Source: AC-32 sp963717475 (GTDB lineage Bacteria; Actinomycetota; Thermoleophilia; Gaiellales; Gaiellaceae). Taken from it: a stretch of 64,000 nt of DNA. The notes beneath the pieces were generated by a model. It searched no databases. It was not told the origin of the DNA and saw only the letters and a program-made list of their open reading frames with translations. Position numbers and translations under genes: made by a program. The DNA lies in contig OY970337.1 in the NCBI GenBank assembly GCA_963717475.1, positions 558,001 to 622,000 of the forward strand. The letters run 5' to 3'. Every line of letters begins with the position of its first letter. Positions within the stretch are counted from its first letter, which is position 1. Below are positions 1 through 9,088 of the stretch, one piece after another.

Positions 1-2
1 TC

Positions 3-629
3 CTGCGGATCGTGCTCGCGCGCGCGGCCCGCTCGGCCAGGCGCACGACCCACTTCGACCTCGACTTCCCGCGGACCCCGCAGCGGACGCCGTACTGGTG
101 TCACAAGCACAAGCGCGAATGCCGTCCCGTCGGCGAGGCCCGGCGCTTCCTGCGGCGCTACACGCTGGACACCCTCACGCGCGTGCGTGAGTTCGCCCGC
201 GTGCGGGCGCGTGGGCGGGAGGCCTCGGTGATGCACGGCGATGCGCGGGAGCTCGACTTCGGCGGTCGCTTCGACGGCGTCGTCACCTCGCCGCCGTATC
301 CAGGGCTGATCGACTACCACGAGCAGCATCGCTACGCGTACGAGTTGCTCGAGCTCGAGGACTTTGGGGCGCTCGAGCTCGGGAAGGGAGCGAGCCGGGC
401 TGCTCTGCGCGCGTATGTCGAAGGCGTCGCGGCCGTGCTCGTGAACGTCCGGCGGCACCTGCGGCGGGGGGCTCCGGTGGTGATCGTGATCAACGACCGC
501 CGGGAGCTCTACCCGGAGATCCTCTCGCTGGCGGGGTTGCGGCTCGAGGAGCGCTACCGGCGGCACGTGAACCGGCGGACCGGCCGGCGCGCCGGCGAGT
601 ACTTCGAAGACGTGCTCGTCGCCCGCTAG
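3..629 (+). CDS. DNA methyltransferase (N4-cytosine/N6-adenine type), C-terminal part
   Basis: The reading frame is already open at the window edge, so the N-terminus lies outside. The visible 208 codons contain the amino-methyltransferase catalytic motif IV as VVTSPPYPGLIDY, which fits S/D/N-PP-Y enzymes that methylate exocyclic amino groups of adenine or cytosine in DNA. Upstream of it is a Cys/His/Arg-rich stretch (YWCHKHKREC) often seen in this type of protein between the SAM-binding part and motif IV. The SAM-binding FxGxG motif is not visible and would be expected in the missing N-terminal part. No restriction or specificity subunit is visible next to it, so it could be an orphan methylase. 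A GTG at position 12 is in frame but is probably not the true start, because the frame and its composition continue upstream. Confidence 0.75.
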   Translation: MRIVLARAARSARRTTHFDLDFPRTPQRTPYWCHKHKRECRPVGEARRFLRRYTLDTLTRVREFARVRARGREASVMHGDARELDFGGRFDGVVTSPPYPGLIDYHEQHRYAYELLELEDFGALELGKGASRAALRAYVEGVAAVLVNVRRHLRRGAPVVIVINDRRELYPEILSLAGLRLEERYRRHVNRRTGRRAGEYFEDVLVAR

Positions 630-686
630 GCCCGAAAGACACACTTTCGTCACACGTCCGTGGCAGACACGGCACACGTTGTTGTC

Positions 687-692
687 TAGCGT
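687..692 (+). promoter_or_regulatory. -10 box of leaderless promoter for comM
   Basis: TAGCGT lies 6 nt before the GTG at 699. There is no Shine-Dalgarno sequence between them, so transcription probably starts at the start codon. Confidence 0.5.
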
Positions 693-698
693 GAAGAC

Positions 699-2162
699 GT
701 GCTCGCGCGGACAGTCACCCATGCGCTGGTCGGCCTCGACGCGCGCCGCGTCGACGTCGAGGCTCATCTCCAGGACGGCCTGCATTCGTTCGCGATCGTC
801 GGGCTGGCCGACCGCGCGTGTCAGGAGGCGAAGCATCGCGTCCGCAGCGGGATCACCTCGGCCGAGCTGAAGTGGCCCGGACACCGCATCACCGTCAACC
901 TGGCGCCGGCGGAGCTGCGGAAGGAGGGATCCGGTTTCGACCTGCCGATCGCGCTCGCCGTGCTGGCGGCTTCGCGACAGGTGCCTCCGGAGGCTCTCGG
1001 GGGTCACGCTGCGGTCGGCGAGCTGGCGCTCGACGGGACGTTGCGGCCTGTCGGCGGCGTGCTGGCGGCTGCCGAGGGAGCCCGCCGCGGCGGCCTGACG
1101 AAGCTCCTATGCGCGGCCGAGTGTGCGGCCGAGGCCGCGCTCGCGGGGATCGACCCGGTCCCCGTGCACCACCTGGCGGAGGCGGTGGCGTATCTGCGCG
1201 GCGAGTGGCTGCCGTCTCCGCCGGACCCGCCCGCGCAGAACGGGTCCGCGCCGGGGCCGCCGGTCCCCGACCTTGCCGATGTGCGGGGGCAGGAGCGTGC
1301 GCGACGCGCGCTGGAGCTCGCTGCGGCCGGGGGCCACAACCTCCTACTCGCCGGCCCGCCGGGAACCGGCAAGACGATGCTCGTCCGCCGCCTGCCGGGG
1401 ATCCTCCCTCGCCTCCCGCCTGAAGAGGCGCTCGAGGTCACGCGCATCCACTCGGTCGCGGGCCTCCTGCCTCCGGGGCGGCCGCTTGTCACGGTGCCGC
1501 CCTTCCGCGCCCCGCACCACACGGCGTCAGTCGCCGCGATCGTCGGCGGCGGCCCCTCGCCGCGACCGGGCGAGGCCAGTCTCGCGCACCGCGGCGTGCT
1601 CTTTCTCGACGAATTGGCGGAGTTCCCGCGCAATGCGCTCGAGGCGCTGCGCCAGCCGCTCGAGGACGGCTTCGTGGCCGTCGCGCGGGTCGGCGGCAGG
1701 CTCGTCTTCCCGGCTCGCTTTCAGCTCGTCGGGACAATGAACCTGTGCCCGTGCGGCGCGCGCGGCGATCCCGCGGTGGAGTGCACGTGCTCGGCAACGC
1801 GCCTGGCCGCCTACCGCGACAAGCTCTCGCGGGCGCTGCTCGACCGGTTCGACCTCGTCGTCACCGTGCCGCGGCCGCGCGCACGGGAGCTCGAGGCTCC
1901 TCGGGCCGAGGGGTCCGACGCGGTCCGGGCACGCGTCGAGGCGGCACGCTTGCGTGCGCGCGGGGAGCCTCTGACGCGGACGCAAGAGGCAAACGAGCTC
2001 CTGACGCGGGCGGTCGAGCGTCTGCCGCTCTCCGGGCGGGGACGCGCGCGTGTTGCCCGCGTCGCGCGTACCGCTGCTCATCTGAGCGGCACCGAGGCGG
2101 TGGAGGCCGAGCACGTCGCGGAAGCGCTCTCGTTCCGCTCGCCGACGGAGCTCGCGGCGTGA
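699..2162 (+). CDS. comM: YifB/ComM family Mg-chelatase-like AAA+ ATPase
   Basis: Hexameric AAA+ helicase family; in transformable bacteria ComM drives branch migration during integration of incoming single-stranded DNA. The 487-aa length is typical. Order: an N-terminal ChlI-like Lon-protease-fold domain (about residues 20-140), AAA+ core with Walker A GPPGTGKT at 219-226 and Walker B LFLDE at 301-305, a Cys cluster after the sensor region (CPCGARGDPAVECTC), and the C-terminal Mg-chelatase helical domain. The GTG start is supported by a TAGCGT box 6 nt upstream. The stop overlaps the dprA start (GTGA), so the two are translationally coupled. This comM-dprA pairing is common in actinobacteria. 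Identification is secure; a role in natural transformation here is inferred only from the family and the pairing. Confidence 0.93.
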   Translation: MLARTVTHALVGLDARRVDVEAHLQDGLHSFAIVGLADRACQEAKHRVRSGITSAELKWPGHRITVNLAPAELRKEGSGFDLPIALAVLAASRQVPPEALGGHAAVGELALDGTLRPVGGVLAAAEGARRGGLTKLLCAAECAAEAALAGIDPVPVHHLAEAVAYLRGEWLPSPPDPPAQNGSAPGPPVPDLADVRGQERARRALELAAAGGHNLLLAGPPGTGKTMLVRRLPGILPRLPPEEALEVTRIHSVAGLLPPGRPLVTVPPFRAPHHTASVAAIVGGGPSPRPGEASLAHRGVLFLDELAEFPRNALEALRQPLEDGFVAVARVGGRLVFPARFQLVGTMNLCPCGARGDPAVECTCSATRLAAYRDKLSRALLDRFDLVVTVPRPRARELEAPRAEGSDAVRARVEAARLRARGEPLTRTQEANELLTRAVERLPLSGRGRARVARVARTAAHLSGTEAVEAEHVAEALSFRSPTELAA

Positions 2163-3319
2163 GTGACCTCGCTCTCGCCGCGTTCGCCGCCGCGACCGAC
2201 TCTCACGTCGTGCGCGAACCGAAGGAGGTGCGGTTCAGGCGGTTCGAGCGCGCGTTCGACGAGTCTGCGTACCGCGCCGAGCTAGAGGCATGTGGCTATC
2301 GCTTCCTCGGCCGATCGGCGGAGTGCTTCCCGCGCCTCGTGCGGGAGCTCCACGACCCGCCGCCCGGCCTCTTTCTCCGCGGCGCGGCGGGAGAGCAACT
2401 GCTCGGCGAGGCGTCCGTCGCCATCGTCGGCGCTCGGTCGTGCTCGTCGTACGGCCGCCAGGTCACGAGACAGCTCGGGCGTGAGCTTGCGGCGGCGGGC
2501 CTCGTCGTCGTGAGCGGGATGGCGAGAGGCGTGGACGCGGAGGCGCACCGTGGCGCGCTCGAAGCCGGCGGGGCAACCGTCGCCGTTCTCGGCTGCGGAA
2601 TCGACAGGGACTACCCCGCTGCCCATGCCGAGCTCGCGCGCGGCATCTGCGAACGGGGCCTCGTCGTCTCGGAGTACGCGCCCGGGGTCGAGCCGGCGCC
2701 ATGGCGGTTCCCTGCACGCAACAGGATCATCGCCGGCCTCGCTCCGGCCACCGTGATCGTCGAGGCCCGCGAGCGCAGCGGTGCCTTGATCACCGCCGAC
2801 TTCGCGCTCGAGGCTGGACGCGAGGTGTTCGCTGTCCCGGGAGAGATCACGTCGGCGCTTTCGGTCGGAACAAACGAGCTGCTGCGGCTGGGAGCGACGC
2901 CGCTCACGTGCTCGGCAGACGTCCTCTCCGCGTTCGGCCTCGAGCCGGATCCCGGACGCTCGGCCGAGCTCGGCGAGCACGCGGAGGCGGTGCTCGCCGC
3001 GCTGGCCGAGGAGCCGTCGGGCGCCGACCAGCTCGGGCGCGTGACCGGGCTCGACGCCGCCGCGCTCGCGACCGCCCTGACCGAGCTCGAGTTGGCCGGC
3101 GCCGCAGCGGAGTCCGACGGCGTTTGGAGAGGGGTGACGGCGACGTCGCCGAGCATCAACGTCGTAAAGCCGAGATTCATGAACGCACGCGCGATGAGGC
3201 CCTGGTCGTCGAGCTCCCGGCCGATCGACAGGGTTTCTTCGAAGAGCTCGAGCGCGGCACCCATACTCCCCGCGCTTGAGCTCATTGCAGCCGAGGTTAT
3301 TCACGGCATAGCTGAGTAG
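2159..3319 (+). CDS. dprA: DprA, DNA-processing protein; C-terminal tail reads into antisense of a decayed gene
   Basis: DprA loads RecA on single-stranded DNA taken up during transformation. Starting at the GTG that overlaps the comM stop, the protein shows the Rossmann-like fold with GARSCSSYGR (91-100), SGMARGVD (119-126), the RFPARNRIIAGL motif and a C-terminal winged-helix (DprA_WH) ending near GVWRGV (about residue 327, nt 3138). The last 60 codons are not DprA. They are the antisense of a cyclase/TPR gene remnant on the other strand; for example nt 3291-3311 read in reverse encode LSYAVNN of that protein. So the native dprA stop has been lost at a junction near 3138, and translation ends at the chance TAG at 3317. 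The core domain is intact, so function is probably retained. Confidence 0.9.
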   Translation: MSDLALAAFAAATDSHVVREPKEVRFRRFERAFDESAYRAELEACGYRFLGRSAECFPRLVRELHDPPPGLFLRGAAGEQLLGEASVAIVGARSCSSYGRQVTRQLGRELAAAGLVVVSGMARGVDAEAHRGALEAGGATVAVLGCGIDRDYPAAHAELARGICERGLVVSEYAPGVEPAPWRFPARNRIIAGLAPATVIVEARERSGALITADFALEAGREVFAVPGEITSALSVGTNELLRLGATPLTCSADVLSAFGLEPDPGRSAELGEHAEAVLAALAEEPSGADQLGRVTGLDAAALATALTELELAGAAAESDGVWRGVTATSPSINVVKPRFMNARAMRPWSSSSRPIDRVSSKSSSAAPILPALELIAAEVIHGIAE

Positions 3320-5177
3320 CGCCGCGTCGCCCAGCTCACGCGCAAGCCGCGCCGACTCGGCGTGGAGCTGCTCCGCGCGATCCAGGTCGCCGCACTCTTC
3401 GGCAGCGAGCCCTGCGATCTGGAAGCCCACGGCCTTGGCCCGGCTGGAATCGGTGGCCTCGGCCACGGCGAAGAGCTCGTCCGCCGCCGTGCCGGCCCGC
3501 TCTACGTCCCCCTGAAAGGCGGCGAGCAGGCCGGCGGCCCAGAGCACGTCGATGCGCAGGAGGGGATCGCTTTCCCCGCCGACTCCGAGAGCTGCCTCGA
3601 GCCACCGGCGGCCCTCGTTCCAGTTGCTTCGCATCCACCAGAAGATCCAGACTGCGCCGCAGAGCCGAAGCGCGATGTCGCTGTATCCGTGCTCGAGAGC
3701 CTCGCGGAGGGCGGCACGGACGTTGTCGTGGTCCGCTTCGAGCCGGTCGAACCAGATCGCCGATCCCCCCGCCTCCAGTTCGGGCTTCGCGAGCTCCCCG
3801 AGCTCGAGGAAGTAGGCGCCGTGCCGACGCCGCAGGTCCGTAGCAGCGCCGGTCTCCTCGAGTCGCTCGAGCGCGAACTCGCGGATCGTCTCCAGCATCC
3901 AGAAGCGGCCGTCCGCGAATCGGACGAGGCTCTTGTCGGCTAGCGATTGGAGGGTGTCCAGGTCTGCTTCTGCGACGCTCGGTTGCGGCTGCGAGCGTGC
4001 AGCCGCCGGCGAAGACCGAGAACCTCGCAAAGAGTCGCCTCTCCTCCTCGGTGAGAAGTTCGAAGCTCCACGCGATCGTTGCCCGGAGGGTCTGCTGGCG
4101 CGCCTCGGAATCGCGCCGGCCCTTGAGCAAATCGAGCCGCTGCGAAAGACGCTCCTGTATCTGGGCCGGAGAGAGCACGCTCGTCCGGGCCGCCGCGAGC
4201 TCGATTGCAAGCGGCAGGTTGTCCAGCCGGCGGCACAGCTCGGCGATCTCCTCGCTCGGTATGAGCCGGGAACGGGCGCAGAAGAGCTCGACCGCCTCGG
4301 ACTGCACCAGCGGCGTCACTGCGTACTCGACCTCGCCTCCGATACGCAGCAACTCCCGGCTCGTCACCAAGACGCGGAGGTTCGGGCAGGCCTCGAGCAG
4401 CGCACCGAGTTCGGACGCCGCCTCGACCACCTGCTCGAAGTTGTCCAGCAACAAGAGCAGCTCGCGCATCCCGACGTGCTCGGCCAGGCCGTCCTTGGCC
4501 CCCAATGTCTGGGCGACGGTCTCGGCGACGAGGGCCGGGTCGCGCAGAGCGGCGAGCCCGACCCAAAAGACGCCGTTCCGGAATTCCGGCACCAGCTCGG
4601 CCGCCGATTCGATCGCCAGCCGAGTCTTCCCCGAGCCACCGGGGCCTGAGAGCGTCACCAGGCGCGCGCCATCCCGCAGTAGCTCGACCACGTCCGACAC
4701 CTCCCGCTCCCGGCCCACGAACGAAGACACCGGTCGCGGCAGATTCGTGTTCGAGATCGTCTTCAGCGGCGGAAAGCGCTCCTCCCCCAGCTGGAAGATC
4801 CACACGGGCTCCGAGAAGTCCTTCAGCCGGTGCTCGCCAAGGTCCGCCAGCTCTCGGTCGACAAGTCCGCGCGTCGCCTGCGAAACAAGCACCTGGCCTC
4901 CGTGACCTGCTGCCGCGATCCGCGCGGCCAGGTGGACGTCCTCGCCGACGTAGCCCTCGTCTCCGACGTGCGGGTGCCCCGTGTGCAAGCCCATGCGTAC
5001 GCGGATCCGGCCGGTGGACAGCGCCTGCTGGCCCTCGCCGGCGGCCTCGATCGCTTCGGGTGCAGTCGGGAACGCATAGAAGAAGGCGTCTCCTTGCGTG
5101 TCGACCTCGACGCCACCGCGTTGGGCGAACGCTCCTCCAACATCCGCCGAGCCCGCGCAGGGATAGCCTCCGCGACA
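3137..5177 (-). pseudogene. Decayed class III nucleotide cyclase - NTPase - TPR regulator (truncated at both ends, frameshifted)
   Basis: Read on the minus strand this is a remnant of the large actinobacterial cyclase/NTPase/TPR regulators. Visible in order: the second half of a class III cyclase domain (VEVDTQGDAFFYAF, MGLHTG, DVHLAARI), an NB-ARC-like NTPase with Walker A GGPGGSGKT and LLLLDNFEQV, then TPR-like repeats (WFDRLEADHDNVRAAL and following). The N-terminal FTDIEGST part is missing, and the frame is interrupted near 5130 (RARRMLEE then FAQRGG), 3976 (ATER then VAEADLDTL) and 3262 (KRGEYG then AALELFEE). The 3' end stops abruptly near 3138, where dprA begins to be read on the other strand, so no LuxR-type HTH is left. 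The 5' limit coincides with the start of the FAD oxidoreductase gene. Intact relatives lie at 19.9-23.1 and 51.6-54.9 kb. Confidence 0.82.
5164..5169 (+). promoter_or_regulatory. -10 box of leaderless promoter for FAD oxidoreductase
   Basis: TAGCCT lies 7 nt before the ATG at 5177, with no Shine-Dalgarno sequence between. Confidence 0.45.
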
Positions 5178-6307
5178 TGACGAGCTCGTACTGGCTCTCG
5201 GAACCGTGGGCGGCACCGGCCGTCGGGCGTTCGGACGGAGTGGTCGATGTCGCCGTGGTCGGCGGGGGCGTCACCGGCTGCGCCTGCGCGCACGTCCTTG
5301 CGCAGGCCGGCTTGAGCGTGCGCGTGTTGGAAGCGCGCGAGATCGCGAGCGGTGCCAGCGGACGAAACGGCGGCTTCGCGCTGCGGGGCGGAGCCCCCGC
5401 GTACGACGACGCTCGCCGCCGGCTCGGAGCCGAACAGGCGCATGCGCTGTGGCGCCTGACCGAGCGCTACCTCGACAGGCTCGAGAGCCTGGCTGGCGAC
5501 GCCTTCCGCCGGACCGGCAGCCTGCGCCTCGCGGCGGACCCTGCCGAGCGCTCCGAGCTCGAGGCCGAGTACGAGGCCTTGCGCGAGGACGGCTTCGACG
5601 TCGAGTGGCGGGACGAGCTGTCTGCCCCGCTTGCGAGCCGGTTCCACGGCGCGATCCTTCATCCCGCGGATGGAGCGCTCCAGCCTGCCCGCTGGGTGCG
5701 GCGCCTCGCGGCACACGCGGCGCAAGCCGGGGCGGTGCTCTGCGAGCACACCCGCGCAGGGTCGCTGGCCGAAATCGAGGCCGAACACGTCGTCGTCGCC
5801 ACCGACGGTTACACGTCGGATCTCGTGCCGGCGCTCGAGGAGGCCGTGACGCCCGCCCGGGGACAAGTGATCGTGACCGAGCCGCTCGGCCGGCAGCTGT
5901 TCCCCTGCCCGCACTCTGCCCGGCACGGCTACGACTACTGGCACCAGACCCCGGACGGCCGGCTCGTGGCCGGCGGCTTCCGGGACACCGCCTTCGACGA
6001 GGAGACGACGCGCGAAGAGGTGACCACGCCCGGGATCCAGGCCCATCTCGAGCGCTTCGTGGCCGACCTCAGCGGCGAGGAGCCGAAGATCACCCACCGC
6101 TGGGCCGGCATCTTCGGCAACACCCAGGACAAGCTGCCGTTGGTCGGTCGGCTTCCGGGCAGCGACCGCGTCTGGGTCTCGGTCGGCTATTCGGGTCACG
6201 GCAACGTCATGGGGCTCGCCTGTGGCGAGCTGGTAGCTCAGGCGATCCTCGGCGACCAGGCTCCCGAGCTCGACCTGTTCGACCCGGCGCGACTGATCAG
6301 CGCTTAG
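5177..6307 (+). CDS. FAD-dependent amine/amino-acid oxidoreductase (DAO family, PuuB-like)
   Basis: 376 aa. An N-terminal dinucleotide-binding motif VVGGGVTGCACAHVL (about 29-43) and the flavin contact ASGASGRNGGFALRGG mark the DAO superfamily. The RNGG signature and the C-terminal GYSGHGNVMG fit the gamma-glutamylputrescine oxidase/glycine-oxidase branch, which oxidises an amine or amino acid and reduces O2. The start is set by a TAGCCT box 7 nt before the ATG. No other polyamine genes are visible, so the substrate is not determined. The start abuts the decayed cyclase gene on the other strand; the HIT gene follows 9 nt downstream with its own box. A second DAO-family enzyme is at 44.1 kb. 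Confidence 0.82.
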   Translation: MTSSYWLSEPWAAPAVGRSDGVVDVAVVGGGVTGCACAHVLAQAGLSVRVLEAREIASGASGRNGGFALRGGAPAYDDARRRLGAEQAHALWRLTERYLDRLESLAGDAFRRTGSLRLAADPAERSELEAEYEALREDGFDVEWRDELSAPLASRFHGAILHPADGALQPARWVRRLAAHAAQAGAVLCEHTRAGSLAEIEAEHVVVATDGYTSDLVPALEEAVTPARGQVIVTEPLGRQLFPCPHSARHGYDYWHQTPDGRLVAGGFRDTAFDEETTREEVTTPGIQAHLERFVADLSGEEPKITHRWAGIFGNTQDKLPLVGRLPGSDRVWVSVGYSGHGNVMGLACGELVAQAILGDQAPELDLFDPARLISA

Positions 6308-6310
6308 CCT
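6305..6310 (+). promoter_or_regulatory. -10 box of leaderless promoter for HIT gene
   Basis: TAGCCT lies 6 nt before the GTG at 6317. It overlaps the stop codon of the upstream gene (TAG 6305-6307). Confidence 0.45.
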
Positions 6311-6316
6311 TCGAAC

Positions 6317-6757
6317 GTGCCCGACTGCCCGTTCTGCGCGATCGTCGAAGGCCTTCGCGACCAGGAGATCGTCGCGTCCGACGGCGATTCGGTCGCCTTC
6401 CTCTGCGAGCCGCCCGCGACGCAGGGCCACACCCTGATCGTCCCGCGCCGCCACCGGAGCGACATCTGGGACGTGGAAGAGGACGAGCTTCTGCAGATGG
6501 CCGAGATGGCGCGCCGTCTCGCGCTCGTCATGCGAGAGCGCCTCGGCGCGACGGGCATCAACCTCCGCCAGAACTCAGGCGCGCGCGCCGGCCAGGACGT
6601 CTTCCACTTCCACCTCCACGTCGTCCCGCGTTACGAGGACGACACCGTCCAGCCCGGCTGCGTCTGGGGCGCGCCGCCCTGGCAACCCCCGCCCAACGGC
6701 TCCGACGACCGTCGCCGTGTCGCCGCCGCCCTTCGTGACGGCCTCGCGCGTCCCTAG
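6317..6757 (+). CDS. HIT family nucleotide hydrolase/transferase
   Basis: 146 aa. The histidine triad is HFHLHVVPR (triad histidines 97, 99, 101), with an N-terminal CPFC pair (C4, C7) that in HINT/HIT proteins often contributes to a zinc site, and the upstream LIVPRRH strand. These proteins hydrolyse nucleoside phosphoramidates or dinucleoside polyphosphates. Length and motif spacing are normal. Its 3' end overlaps the convergent ornithine-cyclodeaminase-family gene by 4 nt. The GTG start is supported by a TAGCCT box 6 nt upstream. Confidence 0.9.
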   Translation: MPDCPFCAIVEGLRDQEIVASDGDSVAFLCEPPATQGHTLIVPRRHRSDIWDVEEDELLQMAEMARRLALVMRERLGATGINLRQNSGARAGQDVFHFHLHVVPRYEDDTVQPGCVWGAPPWQPPPNGSDDRRRVAAALRDGLARP

Positions 6758-7693
6758 AGCTCGATCGCCTGCAGCTCCAGCTCCGCCGCCTGGTCCATCG
6801 CGGCGAGAGCGATCGCGAGGTCCTGGATCGCGAGCCCGGTCGAATCGAATGCCGTGATCTCGTCGCTGGACCCCCGGCCCGCGCTCTCGCCTGCGAGCAC
6901 AGCGCCGAGCTGTGTCACCTGTTCGCGTCCTAGCGTGCCGGCTTCGACGGCGTGCGCGAGCTCGCCGTTGTGGGACGCCTGCTCCCAGTCGTCGCAGAAC
7001 ACGCGCGTCCGCGCGAGCTCGGCGACGGCGATTTCCGCCTTCCCAGGCCCGTCCGCCCCCATCAGGCTCACATGCTGGCCGGGCTGCAGCGAGCCCTCCG
7101 GCAGCAGCACTTCGTGTCCTGGGGTCATGGTCACGAGCAGATCGGCGGCTAATGCCTCCTCGCGCGACCCCGCGACCGAGCACCTGAGCTCCGACGCGGA
7201 TGCCTCTGCCCGGGCCAGATCGACGTCCCAAAGAACCACGTCCCGCTCGCGCGCGAGGAACGTCCTCGCGGCAGCGCGCCCGTTCACGCCTGCCCCGACC
7301 ACCGCGGCCGTTTGGGCGTCCGGCCGCCCGAGGGTCTCGGCGGCGAGCACGGCCGCCGCACCGGTTCGCAGTGCGGTCACGACCGCCGCGTCGAGGACAG
7401 CCCGGAGCTCACCCGTGGACGCATCCGACAGGAGCACGAGCCCGGTCACCGTCGGCAACCCGCGCTCTGGGTTTCCCGGGAAGGACGTCACCCACTTGAG
7501 CGCCGCGTGGCCTGCCCCGAGCGCGGGCATGGCGCGGAAGTCGCCCGGCCGGATAGGCAGGCACATAGACCTTGGGAGGCATCGACCACTCGCCGCGTTG
7601 GTAAGCGAGGAACGCCTCTCGCACAGCCGCGAGCGCACGCTCGGCCGTGACTGCGGCCTCGACGTCGGCGGCGGCGAAGAACGGGACTCGCAC
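6754..7693 (-). CDS. Ornithine cyclodeaminase / mu-crystallin family protein (one frameshift)
   Basis: The N-terminal 45 residues (VRVPFFAAADVEAAV to VYVPAYPAG) and the remainder (DFRAMPA onward to AMDQAAELELQAIEL) are in different frames. The break is in a G-run near 7549: reading one G less restores PAGDFRAMPA. The joined protein is about 312 aa, normal for the family. The Rossmann motif AAVVGAGVNGRAAARTF and downstream GLAIQDLAIA are typical of NAD(P)-dependent OCD/alanine dehydrogenase/ketimine reductase members. The GTG start at 7693 is only 3 nt after the pntB stop on the same strand, so it may be the last gene of the pnt operon and could use the same pyridine nucleotide pool. The exact substrate is unknown. 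The frameshift is probably a sequence error. Confidence 0.82.
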
Positions 7694-7696
7694 CGA

Positions 7697-9088
7697 TCAG
7701 AGCGACTTCACGTCGGCGATCAACTTGGTGATCGAGTCCTTCGCGTCGCCGAACAGCATCACGGTCTTCGGGTTGTAGAAGAGCGGGTTCTCGATCCCCG
7801 CGAACCCGGGGTTCATGCTCCGTTTGAGGACGACCACGGCGTTGGCCTGGTCGACGTTGAGGATCGGCATCCCGTAGATCGGGCTCCCCTGGTTGTTGCG
7901 CGCGTCGGGATTGACGACGTCGTTCGCCCCGACGACGAGCGCGACGTCCGTGCGCGAGAACTCCGGGTTCGCGTCGTCCATCTCCTTCAGCTGGGGGTAG
8001 GGGACGTTCGCCTCTGCGAGCAGCACGTTCATGTGGCCCGGCATCCGGCCGGCGACGGGGTGGATCGCGTACGAGACCTCGACGCCCTTCCCCTCGAGCA
8101 GGTCGGCGAGCTGGCGGACGTCGTGCTGGGCCTGAGCGACCGCGAGCCCGTAGCCCGGGACGAACACGACCTTGTGCGCGTAGGCGAGCATCACGGCGAC
8201 GTCCTCTGCGCTGGCCGAGCGGACGGAGCCCCCGTCGCTCTCGGCCGCGGCCGCCGCCCCTTCGGAGACCTGGCCGAAGGCGCCGAAGAGCACGTTCGCG
8301 ATCGAGCGGTTCATCGCGCGGCCCATCATCAGCGTCAGCAAGGTGCCCGACGCGCCGACCAGCATGCCGGCCACGATCAGCACGTTGTTCTCGAGCTCGA
8401 AGCCGCCGATCGCGACCGCGAGACCGGTGAACGCGTTGAGCAGCGAGATGACGACGGGCATGTCGGCGCCGCCGATCGGCAGCACGAAGAGAACGCCGAA
8501 GAGCGCCGCTCCGCCGATCACGACCCACAGGAGCCACTCGTCCTGAACGCCTGACACGAGCGTCACGCTGAGCGCGACACACGCCGCGAGGAGCGCGAGG
8601 TTGACGAACTTCTGGCCGGGATAGGTGATCGGCCGGCCGCGGATCAGCTCCTGGAGCTTCGCGAACGCCACCATCGACCCCGCGAACGAGATCGCGCCGA
8701 TCAGGCCGGAGAGCGCGATCGCCAGTGCGATGTCGATCTTCGGGCGGCCCGGCTCGGGGAGGATCCGATGGAGCTCCGCGAGCGCGATCAAGGCCGCCGC
8801 GCCGCCGCCGACGCCGTTGAACAGCGCCACCATCTGCGGCATCGCGGTCATCTTCACGCGCCGGGCGGCGACGGCTCCGAAACCGCCGCCGATGACCATT
8901 CCGATCACGATCGCCCACCAGCTCGCGCTGCCGGCCTTGATCCAGGTGACGACGATCGCGACGAGCATGCCCACCGCGCCGATCTGGTTGCCGCGTCGCG
9001 CGTGCGCCGGGTTGGAGAGGAAACGCAGCGCGAGGATGAACGCCACGATCGGGATCAGGTAGAGCAGGTTCGCGAGGTTCGTGCTCAT
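7697..9088 (-). CDS. pntB: NAD(P) transhydrogenase subunit beta
   Basis: 463 aa. Membrane subunit plus NADP(H)-binding domain III of the proton-translocating transhydrogenase, which reduces NADP+ with NADH using the proton gradient. About eight to nine hydrophobic helices occupy residues 1-270, followed by the NADP-binding domain with VPGYGLAVAQAQH, HPVAGRMPGHMNVLLAEA, DVALVVGANDVVNPDA and the C-terminal GDAKDSI. The ATG overlaps the pntA2 stop (ATGA). Length and all landmark motifs are normal, so the protein should be functional. Confidence 0.95.
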   Translation of the reverse strand: MSTNLANLLYLIPIVAFILALRFLSNPAHARRGNQIGAVGMLVAIVVTWIKAGSASWWAIVIGMVIGGGFGAVAARRVKMTAMPQMVALFNGVGGGAAALIALAELHRILPEPGRPKIDIALAIALSGLIGAISFAGSMVAFAKLQELIRGRPITYPGQKFVNLALLAACVALSVTLVSGVQDEWLLWVVIGGAALFGVLFVLPIGGADMPVVISLLNAFTGLAVAIGGFELENNVLIVAGMLVGASGTLLTLMMGRAMNRSIANVLFGAFGQVSEGAAAAAESDGGSVRSASAEDVAVMLAYAHKVVFVPGYGLAVAQAQHDVRQLADLLEGKGVEVSYAIHPVAGRMPGHMNVLLAEANVPYPQLKEMDDANPEFSRTDVALVVGANDVVNPDARNNQGSPIYGMPILNVDQANAVVVLKRSMNPGFAGIENPLFYNPKTVMLFGDAKDSITKLIADVKSL

